Shown: piece by piece, positions 1-8,490 of the stretch | Layout: each line of letters begins with the position of its first letter | How positions within the stretch are numbered: position 1 is the first letter of the stretch | DNA from: Albibeggiatoa sp964388965 | GTDB taxonomy: Bacteria > Pseudomonadota > Gammaproteobacteria > Beggiatoales > Beggiatoaceae | DNA: 32,180 bases | Reading direction: 5' to 3' | Assembly (NCBI GenBank): GCA_964388965.1 | Contig: CAYMCP010000042.1 | Span: forward strand, 1 to 32,180 | Program-made: the position numbers and the translations under genes | Notes under the pieces: generated by a model | The model's input: the letters and a program-made list of their open reading frames with translations, nothing else | Told to the model about the DNA's origin: nothing | Database searches by the model: none

Positions 1-138
1 TCCATCCCGAGTGATCCACGTTATTCAGCCTAGAACAGAACGGCTGGCCGCACAAAGCCTTGCCTCGAAACGTGGCACCTGCCAGATAAAAAGCCGAACA
101 AGCGGATTTTGAACCCCGACCACGGTCATGCCGAAATG
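1..138. other. GC-rich segment at window edge, unidentified
   Basis: About 54% G+C over the first 120 bases by hand count, clearly above the AT-rich DNA that follows. It lies directly 3' of tRNA-Tyr on the minus strand, where many gammaproteobacteria carry further tRNA genes. I could not fold a second tRNA from it, and no convincing protein is encoded. It may be the edge of a structured RNA or of a different sequence block that continues outside the window. Confidence 0.3.
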
Positions 139-223
139 TGGTGGAGGGGGGAGGATTCGAACCTCCGAAGGCTGAGCCGACAGATTTACAGTCTGTTCCC
201 GTTGACCGCTTGGGTACCCCTCC
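139..223 (-). tRNA. tRNA-Tyr (anticodon GTA)
   Basis: Read on the minus strand, the acceptor stem GGAGGGG pairs with CCCCTCC, followed by discriminator A and an encoded CCA end at 139-141. The anticodon stem-loop CAGACTGTAAATCTG gives anticodon GTA at 187-189, and the T-arm carries GGTTCGAATCC. The long variable arm (class II tRNA) is as expected for bacterial tRNA-Tyr. Length is 85 nt including CCA. No further tRNA was recognised next to it. Confidence 0.96.
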
Positions 224-427
224 GAAACAAATCGTTTCTTAACGAACGGGCCTCTACAAAGTAAGGATATGTGAATAATCGAACTTGATTGTTGTTCGTG
301 CTACGTCGTCAATGAGCTGTGGATTTTATTAATATTGTTTTAGAAATGCAAGTAAAAATTTCAATTTTTTTGCAAATTAGTTTTGTTGCTTTAGTAACAT
401 TTTGAAATTAAATGTATTATATATTTT

Positions 428-531
428 CAATATCTTCGCCAAAGGTTGGCAAAAAAGAGCAATTAGGGTAAAAAGTAAAAATTATAAATTCACAACTTTT
501 TATCATCCAATCGCTCATGAAAAAGATTACT
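428..531 (-). repeat. Dispersed repeat C, uninterrupted copy
   Basis: On the minus strand this matches 10404-10626 once the 118-bp element there is removed. The best core, ACTTTTTACCCTAATTGCTC (457-476 complement), is identical in both copies. Similarity then continues through a CCAA-CTTTGGC-AA segment on one side and through GAGC-ATTGG-TGATAAAAAG on the other. No coding content was recognised. It serves as the empty-site reference for the MITE insertion. Confidence 0.75.
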
Positions 532-605
532 AAAGCGTATAATCATCTCGACAAAAGATAAATATATCAGATATATAAGCCTAAGCCATCATGGGAAAAT
601 ACACG

Positions 606-670
606 ATTATCGTTTGCGTCCCAGTGGGTGACGACGCAGTGCATCTCACGAGTCAAAATGAGAATTGCTG
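606..670 (+). repeat. MITE fragment (right half)
   Basis: From about 616 to 670 this matches the right half of the complete element at 10445-10562. It shares GCGTCC, GGGTGACGACGC, GTGCAT and then CACGAGTCAAAATGAGAAT, and ends in GCTG, which completes the terminal inverted repeat. The left half has been lost or has diverged. Confidence 0.75.
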
Positions 671-770
671 CTGACACTCCGCACGCTATTAATAACTATT
701 TGATATTTAAAATCAAAATATATCTAATCTTTATTGGTGCAGAGTATCGGCTTAACTTTCCGATTACCTA

Positions 771-1799
771 TTAGCTAGCGTTCACCAATGCTACAGTTGT
801 GTCTAACATACGATTTGAGAAACCCCATTCATTATCATACCAAGATAATACTTTGACTAGTGTACCGTCTTGAGTAATACGGGTTTGTGTTGAATCATAG
901 CTAGAAGATACCGTTGTATGGTTAAAGTCCATAGAAACCAATGGTTCATCGCTATACGCTAAAATACCTTGTAAGCCACCTTCTGCAACAGGTGTTTCAG
1001 CCGCTTTTTTCAAAATATCATTGATTTCTTCAACAGTCGTAGCGCGGTTTGCAACAAAGCTTAAATCTACTACAGATACATTGATAGTAGGTACACGAAT
1101 AGCAAAACCATCTAATTTACCATTCAAATCTGGTAATACTAAGCCTACGGCTGCGGCTGCACCGGTTTTAGTAGGAATCATAGATTGTGTGGCAGAACGG
1201 GCGCGGCGTAAATCTGAGTGATAAACGTCAGTCAATACTTGATCGTTAGTGTATGAGTGAATTGTTGTCATCAAACCATGTTTTACACCAATCGCTTCAT
1301 GTAAAGGTCTAACTAAGGGGGCTAGACAGTTTGTTGTACAAGATGCGTTAGAAATGACCGTGTCGCTCGCTTTTAATACACCATGATTAACACCATAAAC
1401 GATTGTTGCATCAACATCATTGCCGCCCGGCGCTGAAATGATGACTTTTTTTGCACCACCGGTAAAATGTGCGCTAGCTTTCTCTTTGCTCGCAAAGAAA
1501 CCAGTACATTCATGCACTACGTCAACACCCAATTCACCCCAAGGTAATTTTGCGGGGTCGCGTTCTGACAAAACTCGAACTTTCTTACCATTGATAACAA
1601 GGTAATCGCCTTCAACAGTCACATCGCCATTAAATTTACCGTGTACTGTATCATACTTGGTTAAATGAGCATTTGTTGCTGCATTACCCAGATCATTAAT
1701 AGCAACAATTTCAATATCACTACGACCTGACTCATGCAACGCACGCATGACGTTACGACCAATACGTCCATAGCCATTGATTGCGACTTTAATTGTCAT
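771..1799 (-). CDS. gap: Glyceraldehyde-3-phosphate dehydrogenase
   Basis: Phosphorylating GAPDH of glycolysis/gluconeogenesis, cytosolic, 342 aa. The N-terminal Rossmann fold begins VAINGYGRIGRN (residues 5-16), followed by AINDL near 33-37. The catalytic cysteine is in SNASCTTNCLAP (Cys154), the catalytic histidine in TTIHSYTNDQ (His181), and the C-terminal WYDNEWGFSNRM is intact. The start is ATG at 1799, because GGAGG lies five bases upstream. A GTG twelve bases further out overlaps that ribosome binding site and is rejected. It stands alone: no pgk, tkt or fba neighbour is visible, so pathway direction cannot be inferred. Identity is certain; cofactor preference is not judged. Confidence 0.97.
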   Translation of the reverse strand: MTIKVAINGYGRIGRNVMRALHESGRSDIEIVAINDLGNAATNAHLTKYDTVHGKFNGDVTVEGDYLVINGKKVRVLSERDPAKLPWGELGVDVVHECTGFFASKEKASAHFTGGAKKVIISAPGGNDVDATIVYGVNHGVLKASDTVISNASCTTNCLAPLVRPLHEAIGVKHGLMTTIHSYTNDQVLTDVYHSDLRRARSATQSMIPTKTGAAAAVGLVLPDLNGKLDGFAIRVPTINVSVVDLSFVANRATTVEEINDILKKAAETPVAEGGLQGILAYSDEPLVSMDFNHTTVSSSYDSTQTRITQDGTLVKVLSWYDNEWGFSNRMLDTTVALVNAS

Positions 1800-2078
1800 T
1801 ATATCCTCCACTCAAAAGATTAATATAAAAAAATAAATCTATCTAATCTACAACATAGTAATTATTATTATATATTTTCACAGAGTCGGTGCGAAAAAAT
1901 GTGCCTATCATAAGCATTTTTAGTTCAAGATACCAGTTAATTTTTAGGTGACATCATTCAAATAAACTGTTCATTCTGAAAAATATCTAAAAATAAGTTA
2001 CAACTTGACAAGACTCGCTTCCTAAATAAGCTTAGTGTATAGAAAAAATATCATTCTCACAATAGACGACCAATATAA

Positions 2079-2100
2079 CGGCAATTCTCATTTTAAATTA
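2079..2100 (+). repeat. Solo IS/MITE terminal repeat
   Basis: CGGCAATTCTCATTTTAAAT differs from the left end of the complete MITE (CAGCAATTCTCACTTTAAAT) at two positions and resembles the IS remnant end at 14106. No matching right end was found at a plausible distance, so this looks like a relic. Confidence 0.55.
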
Positions 2101-2298
2101 ATGCTTCACAACTGCAAAATAAAGGTACGCGATTTTTATGCACGTTTTGAATTAATTGCAGAAATTATACAATTCACATTGGGCAAGGCTCAGGTTGTGA
2201 GATTTGATATATTGAAGCGACACAATTCCAGAATAGCCACAAGATTTTGATTTACATGAGAATCCAGTTAGTTGAACAAAATACTTAGAATAAATTTA

Positions 2299-2357
2299 GC
2301 TTTGTGGCGGTGCACCGCGTTATCATGTCACAGGATGCACCAGCGTCCACTACAACC
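2299..2357 (-). repeat. Diverged MITE core
   Basis: On the minus strand this aligns with the complete element: GTAGTGGACGCTGGTGCATCC here against GTAGGACGCTGGTGCGTCC there, then GATAACGCGGTGCACCG against GACGACACGGCGCATCG. Ends are not recognisable. The paired bases of the hairpins are partly preserved. Confidence 0.5.
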
Positions 2358-2500
2358 TGACTCAGTGCGTAGAACGAGGGTTAAACAAGTATTGTTAGCT
2401 TAAATTACTTACAAAAAGAGCAACTGCCACCACGTATCAATGACTGCAAAATCAATAGTCTAAAATACAGATCACCTTTTGTAACCCTGTTCAATATGTG

Positions 2501-3445
2501 TTAGGAGGAATGCAGCAGCAATTTTGTAGTTAAACGATTTTTTAAAATATTTTTATATTCATCAGGATTTTTAACTTGCGTTATTTCACCTTCGCGAGGA
2601 AAAAATTTATCTTGTAGGCGTGATAGCCAAAATCGTAGTGCTGCGGCACGCAACATGATTGGCAAAGCCTCAAGTTCAACAGTAGTCAGTTGACGATGTT
2701 TGCGATAACCTTCTAATAAATGACTAAAACGGGTTGTATCTAAACTACTGTCTTCATGGCTACACCAAGCATTTACAGTCACCGCTAAGTCAAATAGTAA
2801 ACTATCGTTGCAAGCGTAATAAAAATCTAAAATCCCTGTTAATTTATCTCCTTGAAACAAGGCATTATCACAAAATAAATCCGCATGAATGACACCGCTT
2901 GGTAAGTTTAAATCTTTATTACGATTTTGAAAATCTAACTCATTTTGCAATAATTGCGCATCGTCGGGCGGCAATAGTGACATGACACGCTCACTAACTT
3001 GATGCCACCACGTAAAGCCGCGTCCATTTTCACGAAAATAATTAAAATCGGGACTAATCGCATGAAATTGTCCTAGTGCGCAACCAATTTCACAACATTG
3101 TTTTAAATTAGGCGTGAGTACGCTTTTGCCAGCTAAACGGTATACAATAGCGGCAGGCTTACCATTTAATTCACGTAGATAATGTGATTGTCTATCAGCT
3201 AGAGGGTGTGCGCTAGGAATTTCATGTTCAGCTAGGTAAGCCATTAATTCCAGAAAAAACGGCAGTTCGTCCGCTGTATGTTGCTCGAATAAAGTAAGAA
3301 CAAATCTACCTTGCGTCGTAGTGACAAAATAATTTGTATTTTCGATACCTTCGCTAATACCATGAAAATAAACCAGTTTTCCTAAATTATACTGGGTTAA
3401 AAAGGTTTCTAGCTCGGTTTGGGAGACAGCAGTATAAACAGACAT
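2501..3445 (-). CDS. thrB: Homoserine kinase (ThrB, aminoglycoside-phosphotransferase fold)
   Basis: Phosphorylates L-homoserine to O-phosphohomoserine in threonine synthesis. It belongs to the APH/choline-kinase-like ThrB type of pseudomonads, not the GHMP-kinase type of E. coli. The 314-aa protein starts MSVYTAVSQTELETFL and has GISEGIENTNYFV near residue 30. The phosphotransferase loop HADLFCDNALF is near 186-196 and the metal-binding segment GILDFYYACND near 205-215. A longer reading frame to 3490 adds 15 residues not expected in the family, so ATG 3445 is chosen. It lies 60 bases downstream of a DUF2782 gene on the same strand, an arrangement I recall from Pseudomonas, and the two are probably co-transcribed. 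Confidence 0.93.
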   Translation of the reverse strand: MSVYTAVSQTELETFLTQYNLGKLVYFHGISEGIENTNYFVTTTQGRFVLTLFEQHTADELPFFLELMAYLAEHEIPSAHPLADRQSHYLRELNGKPAAIVYRLAGKSVLTPNLKQCCEIGCALGQFHAISPDFNYFRENGRGFTWWHQVSERVMSLLPPDDAQLLQNELDFQNRNKDLNLPSGVIHADLFCDNALFQGDKLTGILDFYYACNDSLLFDLAVTVNAWCSHEDSSLDTTRFSHLLEGYRKHRQLTTVELEALPIMLRAAALRFWLSRLQDKFFPREGEITQVKNPDEYKNILKNRLTTKLLLHSS

Positions 3446-3505
3446 TAAAAACTCTATCAGTGAAAAGAGACACCGATAAAGTTTAATCAATATTGCGCTA
3501 AGATG

Positions 3506-3856
3506 CTACCAACTAAATAATATCCATTGTGGCACTTGGCTATTTGAGTCAATCGCAAAATGACTGGTTTCTAATGTACCATCACCATCACTATCTACTA
3601 AGTAGTAAGCGGGTCCAAAATCAGGGATGACTTTAATTCTTTTTAACATACCATTTACTCGATATTCTTCAATTGTTTCACGTTCACGTCGAATAATTGT
3701 AACTTGTGGTTCAAGTTCAGCTTGTTCAAGTAATTCTTGTTCTGTAGGTTGTTCTGTATCGTTGACTTCGCTAACAGTGGGAGGCGGAGGAGGGTTGAAT
3801 GCTATCAATGTAGAAGGTAAAAGTAAGCTTATCAATATCAATCCATAATAACGCAT
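3506..3856 (-). CDS. DUF2782 family secreted/periplasmic small protein
   Basis: A 116-aa protein with an N-terminal signal-like hydrophobic segment (residues 4-19), then a proline run (NPPPPP) and an acidic linker. The conserved DUF2782 core follows: PQVTIIRRERETIEEYRVNG, near 67-88 GMLKRIKVIPDFGPAYYLVD, a calcium-loop-like DSDGDGTLE, and the C-terminal VPQWILFSW. AGGAA lies a few bases before the ATG. Function is unknown. Its position just upstream of thrB agrees with the family's usual context. The DxDGDG segment could bind a metal but may simply be part of the fold. Confidence 0.85.
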   Translation of the reverse strand: MRYYGLILISLLLPSTLIAFNPPPPPTVSEVNDTEQPTEQELLEQAELEPQVTIIRRERETIEEYRVNGMLKRIKVIPDFGPAYYLVDSDGDGTLETSHFAIDSNSQVPQWILFSW

Positions 3857-3873
3857 GATAGATTCCTTATTTT

Positions 3874-3910
3874 ATAGAGCTGGTTTGAAATCTTAGCAAA
3901 TATGTTAGAA
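3874..3910 (+). repeat. Dispersed repeat B copy
   Basis: A 25-base stretch (3883-3907, starting GTTTGAAATCTTAGC) is identical to 10688-10712. The preceding TATAGAGCTG is a diverged form of the family's ATAGAACC start. It lies immediately upstream of the DUF2782 gene, whose promoter must therefore lie in or beside it. Confidence 0.8.
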
Positions 3911-4075
3911 CATCATTCTAACTCACATTAGGTAGGGGGTGAAAATATAAATTTCTTTTTGTACTTTGCGAAAATAAACCTTATTAGAAGTTACGCAGTT
4001 CATTGGGACGAGGAAACTCTATTCAGCCGTTTTTCCATAAAGGTTGTACTGCTCATAGTTCGCCCTCTGATAAAA

Positions 4076-7000
4076 TTATGCGGCAGGTGGTAAAATTGGA
4101 AATTGCTTAGATAAATAATTTTCAGTTTCAATTGAGCAACGAGGACGTGAAAATAAATAACCTTGAACGTGATCGCAATGTGCTGCCTGTAATACCGACA
4201 TTTGAAAATCATTTTCAACGCCTTCTGCAACAACTTTCAAATCAAATGCTGCACCCAATGCAATAATTGCCTCCGCAATTTGGGTTGGTTTGTCTTGAGG
4301 ATGACGGATTTCACTAATGAAACTTTTATCAATTTTAAGTGCATCAACTGGAAATTTTTTCAAATAACTAAGCGAAGTATAACCTGTACCAAAATCATCA
4401 ATGTATAGTAAAACATTTAATCTCTTTAAATCATTTAACATTTTTAAAATTGTCTCAGGGTCTTGCATGATGGCACTTTCGGTAATTTCGACCCGACAAC
4501 AAGGTCCTTTTACACCAGTAAAATCTAAAATATCTTGAATTTCTTGCACTAAGCGTGGTTGTTTTAATTGAATCGGTGAGACGTTAATATTAATACCCAA
4601 TTCCGCAAACTGGGGAAATTTCTGCTGCCATTCGCGCAATTGTTGACACGCGGTTTTAAATACCCATAAACCAATTTCACGAATTAATCCCGTTTCTTCG
4701 GCGATTGGAATAAATTCATCTGGTGGGACAAGACCACGCTCCGGGTGCATCCAACGCACTAAGGCCTCAAAACCGATTGTGGATTTTGTTTCTAGGGAAA
4801 TAATCGGTTGATAATAAACAATAAATTCTTCTCGGTCTAATGCTTTACGCAAATCGGATTCCATGCGCAGCAAATTTAATACACTGGTGTGCATACCGGG
4901 TTGGAATAAAATTGCTTTTCCGCGCCCGTGTTTTTTTGCTTCGTACATGGCTGTATCTGCATCGCGTAATATTTCGTTGGCATTTTTGTAATTTTCTGAG
5001 CCAAGCGCAATGCCGATACTGACAGTTGTATTAAACGTTTCATTTTCTAAAAAATAGGGTTGACATAATTGACATTGAATTTTTTCAATCCGCTGTTCCA
5101 ATACTTCAGTACCAGGCTGTTTTTCCAACATCATTGCAAACTCATCGCCCCCAAAACGCGCTACCATTTCTGAAGTGTGTGATGATAATTCAGCTTGCAA
5201 ACGCTTTGCAATTTGGGTGAGTAATTCGTCACCTGCTAAATGTCCCATACTGTCATTAACGATTTTAAAACGGTCTAAATCAGCAAATAATACGACAAAT
5301 GGAATTTCATTTTTTTTGTTATCAGTATGTTGGTTGTGTAATTGTTGTAATTTTAAAGTTAAACGTTCAGTAAATGCTGCCCGATTAAATAAACCTGTTA
5401 ATTGATCATGAGAAGCATCATAACGTAATTTTTCCTCTATTTGCTTGCGTTCGGTAATATTTTCTACGATGCCTTCGTAATAACGTACTTCATCATTTTC
5501 GTCCCGCACTACCCGCACAGTTTCGCTGACCCAAATTGTATTGCCATCGGCACAACGCGCTTCGTATTCAAAATTTTGGACTTTAGGATTGGTTTGTAGC
5601 AGTTGAATAAATTCAGCATGGCGTTGTGGATCAACGTATAATTGTTGCCCAATATCGTTGATTTTAGAAAACATATCTTGCGCTGAACGATAACCAAAAA
5701 TTCGCACAAAAGCTGGATTAACGCTTAAATAGTGACCTGATGGTGTGCATTGAAAAATACCTTCTATCGCGTTTTCAAAAATATCACGGTACTTTTTTTC
5801 TGCTTCTAAACGGGCTTGTTCAGCGCATTTCCGCTCGGTTACATCCTCGATCATCGCAACGATAAATGGATGTACTGTCTCTCGTACAATAGAGCAATTT
5901 TGATTCGTCCAAATACTTTCATTCAGTTTGCTACGATAACGTTTGCCTACTGTATAACTATCGCATAAGCCAGATAACATCTTATTGCGCATGACTTCAT
6001 CAATATCAATATCTTCTTCGTGTGCCAAATAGTGTAGATTTTTACCTTGTAACTCTTGTTCGCTATAGCCTAATAAATCTTGTAATGCTTTGTTACTGTC
6101 TAAAATGGTGCCGTCTAAATCGGTTTGTGCAATACCCATTGCAGCCTCGTCAAATACTGCTTCAAAACGGCGCCGACTTTCATCTAAGGCATTGTTGACT
6201 TCTAATAGGCTTTGAGTACGTGCAGCAACCAATTCTTCTGCCCAATGCGCACGGGTTAAGGTCAAAAATAAATATCGCCATAAGCCGACTGTAAATAAAA
6301 AACCAGTCACTAATACAATCCAAGCATAACTTAAATGAAAACGTTGTTGTTGTGGAATCGTTGCGAGAATAATAGCCCAACTGCGTCCTGCATGTTCCAA
6401 TGGCGCTTTTTGTAATTCAATTAGCGAGTCAGTAGATTTAAACCAGCTAGGAAGGTATAAAATTTTACGTTGAGCATCTGGGGAGGTGTCTACAATTTTG
6501 ACAAAAATATCGCTACGCTGTTTGGGTAATCGCAATACTGTTTCAATTAAATCTTCAAATAATACTAAGCTTACGATAAAACCGCGAATTGTTTGTTGTC
6601 GTGTTTCGGGAGTATTGTGCTCCGTGTAACGTTGATAAATTGGGATAAAGGAGCGAAAACCTAAACTATTTTTGCCTACAACGCTCACAGCACCGCTACT
6701 GCTCATACGCCCTGTGTTCTGCGCTATTTCTAAAGCATTTCTTAGTGTTGGTTCTGAACCGACATCATAACCGATACATTGCTGATTAATTTGATCTGTA
6801 ATGGGTTCGGTAAATAAAATTGGATAATAGTATTTGTGACTCAGTACGGTTTGTTTTTCATCAAGTGCATTGTATTCCCAAATCCGAAAGTTCGTTATAC
6901 CATCTTGTTGCATTTGTTGTTCTAAATCAGTACGTTGTTCATGAGGTATGTAAGGAATCCACTCGATTGCTTGGATGCCATATTGTTGAAAATTTTTATC

Positions 7001-7264
7001 TTTTAAGAATTCTCGAAAATGGTGGCGCGAAATCGTATCACTAATATTGTATAAACCTTGCACCGAGTCTAATAAGTTATCAATTGTAACAAGAGCTTGG
7101 CGCAGGGAATGAACATAAGAATTAACTTTTTCTTTATGGACTTTGGTAATTTGAGCTTGTTCCCAGTCTTTAACATAAACGAAGGCAAACAGCGACAATC
7201 CTAGCCCAATGATGATAACTAAGATAAGTGATGTATCTGCTTGTTTTGAAAGTTTTGCCAACAT
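4076..7264 (-). CDS. Membrane CHASE-PAS-PAS-GGDEF-EAL cyclic-di-GMP protein
   Basis: A 1062-aa inner-membrane signalling protein for c-di-GMP turnover. TM1 is at about 13-31, a periplasmic CHASE-type sensor at about 75-270 (IEWIPYIPHEQR, GYDVGSEPTLRNAL), and TM2 at about 308-328. Two PAS domains follow (about 365-480 and 490-610). The GGDEF domain has an intact ARFGGDEFAMM near 702-712. The C-terminal EAL domain has FEALVRW near 832, INVSPIQL, DDFGTGYTSL, ALKIDKSFI and AEGVEND. The key residues of both catalytic domains look present, so either or both activities are possible. The RxxD inhibitory site expected before GGDEF reads HTSE, so product feedback is probably absent. It is transcribed alone, downstream of mraY after a 137-base gap. 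The ligand is unknown. Confidence 0.92.
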   Translation of the reverse strand: MLAKLSKQADTSLILVIIIGLGLSLFAFVYVKDWEQAQITKVHKEKVNSYVHSLRQALVTIDNLLDSVQGLYNISDTISRHHFREFLKDKNFQQYGIQAIEWIPYIPHEQRTDLEQQMQQDGITNFRIWEYNALDEKQTVLSHKYYYPILFTEPITDQINQQCIGYDVGSEPTLRNALEIAQNTGRMSSSGAVSVVGKNSLGFRSFIPIYQRYTEHNTPETRQQTIRGFIVSLVLFEDLIETVLRLPKQRSDIFVKIVDTSPDAQRKILYLPSWFKSTDSLIELQKAPLEHAGRSWAIILATIPQQQRFHLSYAWIVLVTGFLFTVGLWRYLFLTLTRAHWAEELVAARTQSLLEVNNALDESRRRFEAVFDEAAMGIAQTDLDGTILDSNKALQDLLGYSEQELQGKNLHYLAHEEDIDIDEVMRNKMLSGLCDSYTVGKRYRSKLNESIWTNQNCSIVRETVHPFIVAMIEDVTERKCAEQARLEAEKKYRDIFENAIEGIFQCTPSGHYLSVNPAFVRIFGYRSAQDMFSKINDIGQQLYVDPQRHAEFIQLLQTNPKVQNFEYEARCADGNTIWVSETVRVVRDENDEVRYYEGIVENITERKQIEEKLRYDASHDQLTGLFNRAAFTERLTLKLQQLHNQHTDNKKNEIPFVVLFADLDRFKIVNDSMGHLAGDELLTQIAKRLQAELSSHTSEMVARFGGDEFAMMLEKQPGTEVLEQRIEKIQCQLCQPYFLENETFNTTVSIGIALGSENYKNANEILRDADTAMYEAKKHGRGKAILFQPGMHTSVLNLLRMESDLRKALDREEFIVYYQPIISLETKSTIGFEALVRWMHPERGLVPPDEFIPIAEETGLIREIGLWVFKTACQQLREWQQKFPQFAELGININVSPIQLKQPRLVQEIQDILDFTGVKGPCCRVEITESAIMQDPETILKMLNDLKRLNVLLYIDDFGTGYTSLSYLKKFPVDALKIDKSFISEIRHPQDKPTQIAEAIIALGAAFDLKVVAEGVENDFQMSVLQAAHCDHVQGYLFSRPRCSIETENYLSKQFPILPPAA

Positions 7265-7401
7265 GATGATCGGTTATCGGTTGTCAGTTATCAAAATGTC
7301 ATCACCAAAAATTGAGCGCGTAAAGAAATTTAAAATAATAATTCTAAACAATTGATTTTACATAATCTAAAAATGAAAAAATATTTTTTTAAATTTAAAA
7401 A

Positions 7402-8490
7402 TCAACGTACTTTAAGCGTTGCGAGACCAATCAAAACCAAAACGACAGTAATAATCCAAAATCGAACAATTACACGCGGTTCAGGCCAACCTTTAAGCTC
7501 ATAATGGTGGTGCAGCGGTGCCATACGGAAAATGCGTCGCCCGGTGAGTTTGAATGAAGCAACTTGTAAAATAACAGAGATAGTTTCCATTACAAATACG
7601 CCACCCATAATAACTAAAACAATTTCTTGACGTACGAGTACGGCAATAATACCTAAAGCTGCACCCAATGCTAATGCACCAACATCACCCATGAAAACTT
7701 GTGCCGGATAGGTATTAAACCACAAAAACCCTAAACCTGCGCCAACGATTGCTCCACATAAAATTACAATTTCGCCTGCGCCTGCAACATAGGGTACCAT
7801 TAGGTAATTGGAAAACGTCCAATGCCCTGTTAAATAAGCAAAAATACCTAAACCACCTGCAACCAGTACTGTCGGCATAATTGCTAAACCATCTAAACCG
7901 TCAGTTAAATTTACCGCATTGCTGTAACCGACTATCACAAAATAGCTAAAGAGGATGAAACCCCACATACCTAAATCAATCTGAATATCTTTGAAGAAAG
8001 GAATAAGTAGCTTTGTTTCTTCAAAACTGGTTGCAGTCATGATTAAAATAACGATGACTATGAGAGCAAATACAGATTGCCAAAAATATTTATGCTTTGC
8101 AGATAAGCCTTTAGCATTACGTTTGGAAATTTTTAGATAATCGTCTAACCAACCAATTAAGCCAAACGCTAAAGTTGTGCCCAGCACAATCCAAATAAAG
8201 CGATTTGTCAAATCACCCCACAATAAGGCTGTCAAGGTGATTGCGATTAAAATTAATGTGCCGCCCATAGTTGGCGTACCTGATTTACTCAAGTGGCTTT
8301 GTGGTCCATCTTCACGAATACTCTGCCCAATTTGATTAATTGTGAGATGATGAATCATCAAAGGACCAATCAGTAAAGATATAAAAAGTGCGGTTAAAAC
8401 ACTGAGAATGGCACGTAATGTAAGATATTGAAAAACAAAAAATCCATTATAATAATGGCTTGCTAAATAATCACTTAACCAAAGTAGCAT
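7402..8490 (-). CDS. mraY: Phospho-N-acetylmuramoyl-pentapeptide-transferase
   Basis: Transfers phospho-MurNAc-pentapeptide from UDP to undecaprenyl phosphate, making lipid I at the inner membrane. At 362 aa it is normal length for the family, with about ten hydrophobic segments. Signatures are SKSGTPTMGG (68-77), the catalytic aspartate pair in GWLDDYLK (D116/D117), NAVNLTDGLDGLA, FNTYPAQVFMGDVGALALG and the histidine cluster APLHHHYELKGWPEP. The start overlaps the end of murF by 20 bases, implying translational coupling. The usual next gene, murD, is absent; an unrelated signalling gene follows. Confidence 0.97.
   Translation of the reverse strand: MLLWLSDYLASHYYNGFFVFQYLTLRAILSVLTALFISLLIGPLMIHHLTINQIGQSIREDGPQSHLSKSGTPTMGGTLILIAITLTALLWGDLTNRFIWIVLGTTLAFGLIGWLDDYLKISKRNAKGLSAKHKYFWQSVFALIVIVILIMTATSFEETKLLIPFFKDIQIDLGMWGFILFSYFVIVGYSNAVNLTDGLDGLAIMPTVLVAGGLGIFAYLTGHWTFSNYLMVPYVAGAGEIVILCGAIVGAGLGFLWFNTYPAQVFMGDVGALALGAALGIIAVLVRQEIVLVIMGGVFVMETISVILQVASFKLTGRRIFRMAPLHHHYELKGWPEPRVIVRFWIITVVLVLIGLATLKVR

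Larger units (their letters stand above)
224..770. other. Intergenic region between tRNA-Tyr and gap
   Basis: About 550 bases without a credible gene. It holds the uninterrupted copy of dispersed repeat C (428-531, minus orientation) and the right half of a MITE copy (606-670). The tRNA promoter must lie at its left end, but I see no clear -35/-10 pair. A weak stem ATCGG/CCGAT at 746-764 follows the gap stop codon without a T-run, so I do not call it a terminator. Confidence 0.6.
1800..2500. other. Intergenic region upstream of gap, repeat remnants
   Basis: About 700 bases without a convincing gene. The gap promoter should lie in the very AT-rich stretch 1800-1880, but no clear hexamers stand out. 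At 2079-2100 there is an isolated copy of the IS/MITE terminal sequence (CGGCAATTCTCATTTTAAAT). At 2299-2357 there is a diverged minus-orientation MITE core containing the 12-bp palindrome GCGGTGCACCGC (2307-2318). A 71-codon frame at 2035-2250 runs through the terminal repeat and looks fortuitous. Confidence 0.55.

Noticed and set aside
1..138. A second tRNA next to tRNA-Tyr, suggested by GGGGTTCAAAATCC on the minus strand
   Set aside because: The resemblance is limited to a T-arm-like string with an extra A; no acceptor or anticodon stem could be paired.
746..764. Terminator hairpin after gap (ATCGG/CCGAT)
   Set aside because: Only five base pairs, a nine-base loop and no T-run on the coding strand side.
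1809..1811. GTG as start of gap
   Set aside because: It overlaps the ribosome binding site GGAGG; ATG 1799 gives the family N-terminus.
2035..2250. 71-codon reading frame
   Set aside because: It runs through a copy of the IS terminal repeat, has no ribosome binding site and resembles no protein.
3976..4005. Short similarity between the region 3' of the GGDEF-EAL gene and 10151-10256 (TGAACTGCG and CTCGTCCCAATG)
   Set aside because: Both shared words are short and separated differently, so I could not establish a further repeat family.
4840..5405. Plus-strand frames inside the GGDEF-EAL gene, and similar antisense frames inside gap, dnaE and the RND pump
   Set aside because: They are shadows of conserved coding sequence on the other strand.
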